Positions 39,240-45,440 of a stretch of 64,000 nt of DNA are shown here, in pieces (the first letter of the stretch is position 1; every line of letters starts with the position of its first letter). Source of the stretch: an uncultured Aquimarina sp. GTDB lineage: Bacteria > Bacteroidota > Bacteroidia > Flavobacteriales > Flavobacteriaceae. Location of the stretch: assembly GCA_947498815.1 (NCBI GenBank), contig CANMLU010000016.1, positions 34,675 to 98,674 of the forward strand, written 5' to 3'. The position numbers and the translations under genes were made by a program. The notes below the pieces were generated by a model. That model was not told where the DNA came from. It saw nothing but the letters and a program-made list of their open reading frames with translations, and made no database searches.

Positions 39240-39253
39240 CGCAAACGTTTAAG
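39240..39253. promoter_or_regulatory. LacI-family operator-like site upstream of susC
   Basis: CGCAAACGTTTAAG. The core CGCAAACGTTT is the same as one half of the well-known PurR-type consensus. Five of seven pairs are symmetric. It matches the sites at 6545 and 15831 around CAAACG. Confidence 0.55.
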
Positions 39254-39300
39254 TAAATAACAATCTTTCTGAAATCACAAAGACAATCTCATATCGTCAT

Positions 39301-39332
39301 AAAAAAAGCTCGCAATTATTGCGAGCTTTTTT
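39301..39332. terminator. Bidirectional intrinsic terminator
   Basis: GCTCGCAA and TTGCGAGC form a perfect 8-bp stem around TTA, flanked by seven As on the left and six Ts on the right. It can end minus-strand transcripts coming from the SRPBCC gene at 39382. Confidence 0.88.
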
Positions 39333-39381
39333 AATACAATACATTTTAATTTATATTCTTTGTAAAAGAATATTTAGTCCA

Positions 39382-40002
39382 TTATTTTGTGTTCACTATT
39401 AATGGTTTAGGGTATTTACCCTTAATATCCTTATACTTCCCATTTTGTGCATTTACCTTTTCTCCTGTTTCTACATAATGCTTCAATCCGATCAAGGTAC
39501 CTTCGAGGGTCTTTCGGAAACTTCCTTTGGCAAAAGCACCCATAAATGCTGGTTTAGTCCTGAACTGAAATTCATAAGAAGCATTTGAAGTTCCATCTCC
39601 ATTATCTCTTACACGATAGTATGCTTGAGAATTATCCGTATCCAATGGAAATTTGGCAGCATCGATAACGATATTGCGCATTACCATATTTGCATTATCT
39701 ATTTCTTCTATGCGTTCATGAGTCCAACGAGAACCTTTTTCATTAAAACTGCATTTACGTTTTGCCCCCTTCTCTCCTTTCAGAGATCCACTTATATAAT
39801 TGGAAGCATAAATATAGGGTGAGAAATTCGCTATTTCTCCATAATCCAAAACCATGGCCTCCCATACTTTTTCTGCAGACGCATTGATTTTGGTTTCTAC
39901 TTTAAGAGTTCTATACTTTTTTGACATACTCTGGGAGAATCCTGAGGTGCTAAATATTGCCAATACAATACTTGCAACCAATGTTTTCATTGTTGTTTTC
40001 AT
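39382..40002 (-). CDS. Secreted SRPBCC-family protein
   Basis: 206 residues with a signal peptide (about 1-24, TSGFSQ). The mature part is one START/polyketide-cyclase-like domain: KVETKINASAEKVWEAM at the first strand, a central antiparallel sheet, and a long C-terminal helix (FRKTLEGTLIGLKHYVETGE). Such domains bind hydrophobic small molecules; no catalytic residue is evident. It resembles the 167-residue SRPBCC protein at 40710, which lacks a signal. The start could be four codons later (MKTLVAS). Confidence 0.82.
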   Translation of the reverse strand: MKTTMKTLVASIVLAIFSTSGFSQSMSKKYRTLKVETKINASAEKVWEAMVLDYGEIANFSPYIYASNYISGSLKGEKGAKRKCSFNEKGSRWTHERIEEIDNANMVMRNIVIDAAKFPLDTDNSQAYYRVRDNGDGTSNASYEFQFRTKPAFMGAFAKGSFRKTLEGTLIGLKHYVETGEKVNAQNGKYKDIKGKYPKPLIVNTK

Positions 40003-40035
40003 AGTTTTATATTTATGTTATACTGGTGTTTACAC

Positions 40036-40083
40036 TTCGACAAGCTCAGTGTACATTAATTCGACAGGCTCAGTGCACATTAA
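40036..40083. repeat. Tandem pair of 24-bp REP-like repeats
   Basis: TTCGACAAGCTCAGTG (40036) and TTCGACAGGCTCAGTG (40060) begin two adjacent 24-base units that differ at only two positions, the rest being T/C then ACATTAA. I recall the complement CACTGAGCTTGTCGAA as a very common dispersed motif in flavobacterial genomes. The pair fills the gap between the DinB-like and SRPBCC genes. Confidence 0.8.
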
Positions 40084-40086
40084 GTC

Positions 40087-40689
40087 TTATTGATAACTAA
40101 ATGGTGATTTTCCTAAGAACTTCCGATATAACCCAATTTGCCCGAATTCATATCCCAAATGGTGCATTTGGAAAGCATATAAACCTCTCATGGTTTGTTC
40201 GGGAAAAGGAATCGGAAATGGTGTCTTTGCATCCAACTGTTCCTGAGTCAATTTACCAAGAGCTTCAGAAATCTTGGGAGATAAAGCATCCCAGTCGGAT
40301 TTCATTTTTGATAATGAAGGGTACTTGGCATTAGGGTCAAACTTTTTCCCAAATGCAAATTGTACCGCATATGGATTTTGAGTCTCTAACCCCAATAGCA
40401 TAGAAAGGTTATATTGAATGTCGAGCGTATGCCCAGCAATCCAGGCCAAACTATTTGCATTATTGATTCTTTTATTTGCTTCGGTGTCGGTTATGCCATC
40501 CAGATTTTTTGAAAACAAACCTGCATGTAGATCATATTGAGATTTTAAAACTTGTATGCCCATTGGTTTATAGATTTCTTTAATTACTTCTTTTTCTACA
40601 ATTTTTGGTTCTTTTGTTTGCATATTGCACGATATCATTAATAAGGACATCATAAGTAATAACAAGGGTTTCATATTAATAGATTTCAT
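40087..40689 (-). CDS. DinB-like lipoprotein
   Basis: 200 residues. The lipobox LMISC lies near residue 21. The mature protein has the DinB four-helix pattern (SLAWIAGHTLDIQYNLSMLLG, and HHLGYEFGQIGLYRKFLG near the end), with histidines at the positions where the family binds metal (GHT, HHLGY). Bacterial DinB-superfamily proteins are often metal-dependent thiol transferases, but usually cytoplasmic; an exported lipidated one is less common. It lies between two SRPBCC genes and is probably cotranscribed with them. Confidence 0.78.
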   Translation of the reverse strand: MKSINMKPLLLLMMSLLMISCNMQTKEPKIVEKEVIKEIYKPMGIQVLKSQYDLHAGLFSKNLDGITDTEANKRINNANSLAWIAGHTLDIQYNLSMLLGLETQNPYAVQFAFGKKFDPNAKYPSLSKMKSDWDALSPKISEALGKLTQEQLDAKTPFPIPFPEQTMRGLYAFQMHHLGYEFGQIGLYRKFLGKSPFSYQ

Positions 40690-40709
40690 TATTTATACAT
40701 TTTAGAGTT

Positions 40710-41213
40710 TTAGAAAGCTTTGACAGGATGTTTTTTAAAGTATTTTATATCCGATTTGACCTTGGCATCGGTTTGTTTTCCCGTTTCTATAAAATACCGG
40801 AGATCAACCAAAGTCTGAATAATATCTTTTTTCATCTTTGGCACTATCATCCAACTCATTAGTGCTTTTGGGACCGGCGCTAACTCTATCTCCAAATCAA
40901 TTGAAACTTCAGAAGTATTTACACTCTTAGGAGAAACTTTCCAGGTATTTTTCGCTTTCCTCATCATTGAAGGAAGTCCATCTGCATGATAAGTATAGGT
41001 CATATTTTTCTCATCTACTTCATCTACAATTTCGCTTATTTCGCCCCAGGTCGAATGGCAGCTACGCCCTGTATATTTTGAATCTGTTACTTTTCGTTTT
41101 TCAGAATGGTTCACGGTACTGGCCCAATCATAAGCCCGGTCATATTGACCCCAAAGCACTTCCCATATTTTTTGGGCAGGTGCATCTACACTAATAGTTT
41201 GTTGAATTTTCAT
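40710..41213 (-). CDS. SRPBCC-family protein
   Basis: 167 residues, no signal peptide. One START-like domain: ISVDAPAQKIWEVLW at the start, NTWKVSPKS in the sheet, and the closing helix (KKDIIQTLVDLRYFIETGK). It is related to the 206-residue protein two genes downstream. It is the first gene of the small SRPBCC, DinB, SRPBCC group and follows a terminator after the sigma-factor gene. Confidence 0.83.
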   Translation of the reverse strand: MKIQQTISVDAPAQKIWEVLWGQYDRAYDWASTVNHSEKRKVTDSKYTGRSCHSTWGEISEIVDEVDEKNMTYTYHADGLPSMMRKAKNTWKVSPKSVNTSEVSIDLEIELAPVPKALMSWMIVPKMKKDIIQTLVDLRYFIETGKQTDAKVKSDIKYFKKHPVKAF

Positions 41214-41281
41214 GATACTATATTTTGCGTTTACACCTTAGATGTAGGAAAAAAAGAACTGTGACAACTTTGCATAAAAAA

Positions 41282-41309
41282 AACCGAACAATATGTTCGG
41301 TTTTTTTTT
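41282..41309. terminator. Bidirectional intrinsic terminator after the sigma-factor gene
   Basis: AACCGAACA and TGTTCGGTT form a 9-bp stem around ATA, with A- and T-runs on either side. It ends the minus-strand sigma-factor transcript 20 bases after its stop codon. Confidence 0.88.
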
Positions 41310-41324
41310 AAATGAACAATCGTT

Positions 41325-42203
41325 TCAATTAAGATTCATTAGATTTTTGATATGCTCATCATTCACAATATCCTCCAAAAAGGTTTTTTTATCAAAATCC
41401 TTTTTATACGGAAGTTCTCCGTAAAGTTCACTATACTTGTCATCAACATAATCCAACATTTTATCTGCTTTGGGCCTCAATATATTTCTAAACTTTGAAT
41501 ACTCTAAACGGTTAAAAAGGAGGTTTTTACTATCAATAGCCTTGCCTTTGATAGCATAGGTTACTTTTTTGTGACAACGACATGGATTGTTCTTATTGAC
41601 CAAACCACACTTATCATTCATGAAGTTAAATATATCGGCTCTTGCACGGGAAAGTCTTTTTCTAAAATTGTCCTTGGAAATTCCTAAAATTTCAGAACCA
41701 ATCGTATGATCTGCGTTAAACATTTCTCCAAGAATAAACGTCAATCGTTGTTCTTTGGTCAAACACAATAACATTCCACTCATACACATATAATTCATTT
41801 CGCGAATTACTTGTTTGTTTTCTTTCTGTTCTAACTCTGTAAGCGGCACGTCTGGAGTGTTATCCAAAGCTTGCTCCATAGCATCAAAGCTATTGAGAAC
41901 TGTACCAGAAGTCTTACGCTTGGTCATCAAAAAATGATTTGCAACGATTCTGTATAACCAGGTCCTGAAAGAGCTTTTTCCTTTAAACTGAGAAAGTTTG
42001 GTGATGATCTTGATATTTACTTCTTGCGTTAGATCTTCGGCATCGGTTGGATTTCGCACCATCTTCCATGCAATATTATAAATGTAGGGTTGATGCTTTA
42101 AGATTAACTCTTCTAATGATTTCTTATTCCCTGACTTTGCCTCATTCACTAACTGAATATCTGTAAAATCTCCTAAATATTCTTTTAAAAATGGATTCTC
42201 CAT
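41325..42203 (-). CDS. ECF-type RNA polymerase sigma factor with Cys-containing C-terminal extension
   Basis: 292 residues. Sigma region 2 is clear (YNIAWKMVRNPTDAEDLTQEV, then FRTWLYRIVANHF). Region 4 follows (MLLCLTKEQRLTFILGEMF, GSEILGISKDNFRKRLSRAR). Beyond region 4 lies a roughly 90-residue tail starting with three spaced cysteines and a histidine (CGLVNKNNPCRCH), which could bind zinc and sense a signal. No anti-sigma gene is adjacent. The neighbouring SRPBCC/DinB genes may be its targets. Confidence 0.9.
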   Translation of the reverse strand: MENPFLKEYLGDFTDIQLVNEAKSGNKKSLEELILKHQPYIYNIAWKMVRNPTDAEDLTQEVNIKIITKLSQFKGKSSFRTWLYRIVANHFLMTKRKTSGTVLNSFDAMEQALDNTPDVPLTELEQKENKQVIREMNYMCMSGMLLCLTKEQRLTFILGEMFNADHTIGSEILGISKDNFRKRLSRARADIFNFMNDKCGLVNKNNPCRCHKKVTYAIKGKAIDSKNLLFNRLEYSKFRNILRPKADKMLDYVDDKYSELYGELPYKKDFDKKTFLEDIVNDEHIKNLMNLN

Positions 42204-42387
42204 AATTTGCTTTTTACTTGGATGCGTAACTTTGAGAAGTGTGACAGCTTTTTAAAGATAGTAATTTGATATTTTATTTTTTATGATGTTTTATGTCAAA
42301 CAAATCCAAGGACCTATTGCCTCTCTTTACCTTGATTTTTAGTATCTTTAATATATCAATACCTACAACCTCTTAAAAACCAACATC

Positions 42388-43266
42388 ATGAAAACCACAC
42401 AAATCATCAAGGCAGGAATTTTAAGTATTCTACTAATACTTCTAAGTTGTAATCAGAAAAAAGAAGGTGAAACTTCTACTGAAACTGTTGTTGAAGAAGT
42501 TGCAACACAGGAAAAACCGGAACATAAAGAGATTACCTATGATGTAAATAAGCCAGAAACCATTATCAAAGCTATTGCCGAAGCTTCTGGAGGTTGGAAC
42601 CATCTCTGGAATCTGAAAGATGTAGAATATACCTACACATATGAGCAGGCAGATGGTAAAAAGGATGTATCTCTTGAACGTTATATTTTTGATGGTGAGT
42701 ACTCATGGGGAAAATATACCACACATCAGGTAAATGTATTGCCCGAAGGAGAACAACCTATAATTCAATGTTTCTCCAATAAAAAAGTATCTGTAAGTAT
42801 GGATGGCAAAGAAACAACCGATGAGAAAACACTTGGAACTGCGGATTTTCTTCGTCAAGTAAACTATTACTGGTTTATGATGAATTTTAAGATCGGTGAT
42901 CCTGGAACTACCTATAAATATCTTGGACAAGAGACCCTAGATGGAAAAGTGTATGATAAACTAACTGTAACCTACGATCCGCAAAAAACGGGTAAAGAAG
43001 CTAATGATGCTTATATTTTATTTATAAATCCTGAAACTAAATTAATCGATCAATTCTATTTCTCATTACCGGCATGGGGAATTAATGAAACGGTTCTATT
43101 AATGAAAGTGAAATACACCGAAATTGATGGCATACAAGTATCTACACATAGATATGCATATATCCCTAATGATAAAGGAGAATATCCTGCTGAGCCTTCC
43201 TTATCAGAAATTTCAACAAATGTAAAGTTTAACAACGGATTTAAACCAGAAGATTTTAAGATCTAA
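42388..43266 (+). CDS. Lipoprotein, DUF6503-like
   Basis: 292 residues with the lipobox LILLSC near residue 21. The mature part (ETIIKAIAEASGGWNHLWNL, then YTYTYEQADGKKDV, GKVYDKLTVTYDP and FINPETKLIDQF) resembles the DUF6503 group, a beta-rich LolA/LolB-like fold common in flavobacteria. The function is not known. It is transcribed away from the sigma-factor gene and is followed by an imperfect inverted repeat. Confidence 0.75.
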   Translation: MKTTQIIKAGILSILLILLSCNQKKEGETSTETVVEEVATQEKPEHKEITYDVNKPETIIKAIAEASGGWNHLWNLKDVEYTYTYEQADGKKDVSLERYIFDGEYSWGKYTTHQVNVLPEGEQPIIQCFSNKKVSVSMDGKETTDEKTLGTADFLRQVNYYWFMMNFKIGDPGTTYKYLGQETLDGKVYDKLTVTYDPQKTGKEANDAYILFINPETKLIDQFYFSLPAWGINETVLLMKVKYTEIDGIQVSTHRYAYIPNDKGEYPAEPSLSEISTNVKFNNGFKPEDFKI

Positions 43267-43580
43267 TCTGACTCAAAATAGTAGGTTAATCATACACCGA
43301 GCATATCGAAATTTTAGACAGTCTACACCACTTTTCGGTATGCTTAGATTTAAAACAATTGACCAAAATAATGTTTAGGATTACCTAATTTTTTCTTAAC
43401 CCTTTTTGTCTATTTTATCTTGTTTTATACTATTTTCCAATTTAACTAATTGAAAAAAAGGTAGTTAAATAATTTTAACACTCTCTAACTTATTTAAGAA
43501 GATTTTGGGGAATACCCTATTGACTTAATATGGAAAAGTCCATACATTGAAATCTGTTTTTATTCATTAATCTAAAAATC
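43267..43580. other. Intergenic region before the phosphatidylserine decarboxylase-like gene
   Basis: 314 bases without a plausible gene. Besides the REP-like pair it contains an 8-bp inverted repeat TTTAACTA/TAGTTAAA (43441-43469) of unknown role. Confidence 0.5.
43296..43345. repeat. Inverted pair of degenerate REP-like units
   Basis: CACCGAGCATATCGAAAT (43296) and, in opposite orientation, TTTCGGTATGCT (43333-43344) can pair over 12 positions with one mismatch. The left unit resembles the complement of the repeats at 40036 (CACTGAGC..GTCGAA). It may also work as a transcription stop after the DUF6503-like gene. Confidence 0.45.
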
Positions 43581-44441
43581 ATGTCCGAACAGATTCAAAT
43601 TTCCTCTCAATTTGATTATAAAATTGATGTTTCAGAACCTCCACAAATAAAACACGTATCACTATATGAATTTTTTTCTTTGAAGATTTGGGGTAGTTTG
43701 CCAAGTCAATTTCAGCGTTTTATCTCAAAAATATATGCTACGGTTTTCAACCTTAAAATTTCCAGGTATTTAATTAAACCATACTGCAAACTTCATTATG
43801 AGGAAGTAAATTACCTAGATCAATTTATACCCCCGTCGGGTAAAACCGAATATCAGAATTTTCAAGATTTTTTTGTTCGACAATTCAAAGAACTTCCTAA
43901 AGTGCAATCCCAACATATTTGGCCTTGCGAGGGAGTCCTTTGTGATATTGATCACGTGCATAAAATCGGAAAAACCAATGTCAAAGGAGATATACGATCG
44001 GTACATCAAATCTTTGGGTTAAATGAGGATGTTATAGATGAAGACTATGTGTTTACCAACGTATTTTTGCATAATAAGAACTATCACAGAATTCACTCTC
44101 CTATTCATGGAACCATTTCCAGAATCCAATATATCAAGGGAGATCTGGTTATTTTAAGGCCTTGGTTTTATAAGCATAATCCTTCTATTCCCGCTTTTAG
44201 GAATGAACGAATTAATATTGACATCAAAGACGATAAAGATAGGATATGGCATTTATCTATTGTCGGAGGTCCAGCAGTGGGCACTATTGAACTACCAAAA
44301 AATATAAAATTGGGTGCCAAAGTTTCGATGCTAGATGAAATTGCTTTGTTTTATTTGGGTTCTACGTGTTGCATGATATCTCCAGAAATACCCAAGTATC
44401 ATATTAAGAACAGTCTGGTACATGTTGGTGCAGCGTACTGA
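43581..44441 (+). CDS. Phosphatidylserine decarboxylase-family protein
   Basis: 286 residues. The family makes phosphatidylethanolamine using a pyruvoyl group formed by self-cleavage. The processing motif is L259-G260-S261-T262, where S261 would become the pyruvoyl group, leaving a chain of about 26 residues. Other marks are FFVRQFKE, the VFLHNKNYHRIHSPIHG segment with its histidines, and GGPAVGTI. It is the longer, eukaryote/Clostridium-like form rather than the short form with tight PSD motifs. The residues after the cleavage site are cysteines (STCCM), which is uncommon. It stands alone between a lipoprotein gene and a TetR gene. Confidence 0.82.
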   Translation: MSEQIQISSQFDYKIDVSEPPQIKHVSLYEFFSLKIWGSLPSQFQRFISKIYATVFNLKISRYLIKPYCKLHYEEVNYLDQFIPPSGKTEYQNFQDFFVRQFKELPKVQSQHIWPCEGVLCDIDHVHKIGKTNVKGDIRSVHQIFGLNEDVIDEDYVFTNVFLHNKNYHRIHSPIHGTISRIQYIKGDLVILRPWFYKHNPSIPAFRNERINIDIKDDKDRIWHLSIVGGPAVGTIELPKNIKLGAKVSMLDEIALFYLGSTCCMISPEIPKYHIKNSLVHVGAAY

Positions 44442-44540
44442 TTACCTTATTGTATCACTATTCGGGTTCTTTTTTAAACATAATTTTTATGCACATTTCG
44501 GGCTGTAAACAAAATTTTAACAATAAAAATTTTGTTTTAC

Positions 44541-44556
44541 TAGACGAGTGGTCATA
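44541..44556. promoter_or_regulatory. TetR operator-like box upstream of its own gene
   Basis: TAGACGAGTGGTCATA, 28 bases before the tetR start codon. It matches the three boxes upstream of the MMPL gene except for one base in the core (CGAGTGGTC against CGACTGGTC), which suggests autoregulation. Confidence 0.65.
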
Positions 44557-44583
44557 TTTTTGTCTCCTAAATAATATAAAACA

Positions 44584-45180
44584 ATGTCCAAGACCTTAAA
44601 ACATGAAATCAAAGCTGATGCTCTTATTGAAAAAGGTATGATGCTCTTATGGTCAAAGGGTTATAACGCCACAAGCGTTAATGACATTGTTAAAGAAGCT
44701 GGGGTACCCAAGGGATCTTTTTACTTTTATTTTGATAGTAAAGAAGACTTTGCAGTAAAATCGATTGAAAAGTACTTTGATATGCAGTTTCCTCCCGCCC
44801 TGGAGGTGTTACAAAATAAATCCGTTTCTCCAAGACAACGTATTATAGATTTTTACGAGTTTCGCTCGAAGGTTCTAAAAGAGGAATTTAATTGTAAAAT
44901 GGGCTGTATGGGCTGTAACCTGGCCAATGAGATGGCCGAGCATAATGAAGCAATTCGAAATGCAATTAATGCCAAAACTGCAATGGTCAAGGGATATATT
45001 ACGGAGGTCATTGAGGAGGCACAAGAACTTGGCGAAATCGACTCCAATATTGAAGCTTCAGATCTTGTTGCTTTTATGGAAGATGCTGGTAGAGGTGCGA
45101 TGGTCTCTATGAAAGAAATGGATAGTTCCTATCCTATTGATAATTTCACCAATATGGTAGGGAAGATTTTATTGCAATAA
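44584..45180 (+). CDS. TetR/AcrR-family regulator of the MMPL export cluster
   Basis: 198 residues. The N-terminal HTH is typical (GYNATSVNDIVKEAGVPKGSFYFYFDSKEDF, about 26-56). The C-terminal ligand domain contains CKMGCMGCNLANEMAEH, a Cys-bearing stretch seen in the AcuR/NemR-like group, so a thiol-reactive or small-molecule signal is possible. Four matching boxes upstream of this gene and of the MMPL gene are its likely binding sites. Confidence 0.93.
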   Translation: MSKTLKHEIKADALIEKGMMLLWSKGYNATSVNDIVKEAGVPKGSFYFYFDSKEDFAVKSIEKYFDMQFPPALEVLQNKSVSPRQRIIDFYEFRSKVLKEEFNCKMGCMGCNLANEMAEHNEAIRNAINAKTAMVKGYITEVIEEAQELGEIDSNIEASDLVAFMEDAGRGAMVSMKEMDSSYPIDNFTNMVGKILLQ

Positions 45181-45440
45181 TTTTTTTGAATAATTTATAG
45201 ACGACTGGTCAATTATTAACTTTTAAATAACATTAATCCATAAAACAAACAATGATTTGGTAAACTTTTAAAATTACTATAATGCATACATAATCGACTG
45301 GTCAATTATATTTATAGATATATTTTGATTTGACTTGTCCAAGTATTCAAATGTAAATCGTCTTAGTATAAAACTCACAACAATCTGTACCAGGAACGCT
45401 ATTTTATAGATAGTCGACTGGTCAACTAACAATTAACAAT
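45181..45440. promoter_or_regulatory. MMPL promoter region with three TetR operator-like boxes
   Basis: Three copies of (T)CGACTGGTCAA at 45198-45214, 45291-45307 and 45411-45427. All lie in the same orientation between the TetR gene and the MMPL transporter, the last only about 15 bases before the MMPL start. Spacing between copies is 93 and 120 bases. Confidence 0.75.

Larger units (their letters stand above)
39013..39381. promoter_or_regulatory. Intergenic region upstream of susC
   Basis: 369 bases with no plausible gene. It holds the susC promoter (not located precisely), the LacI-type site at 39240-39253 and the bidirectional hairpin at 39308-39326. Confidence 0.6.
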
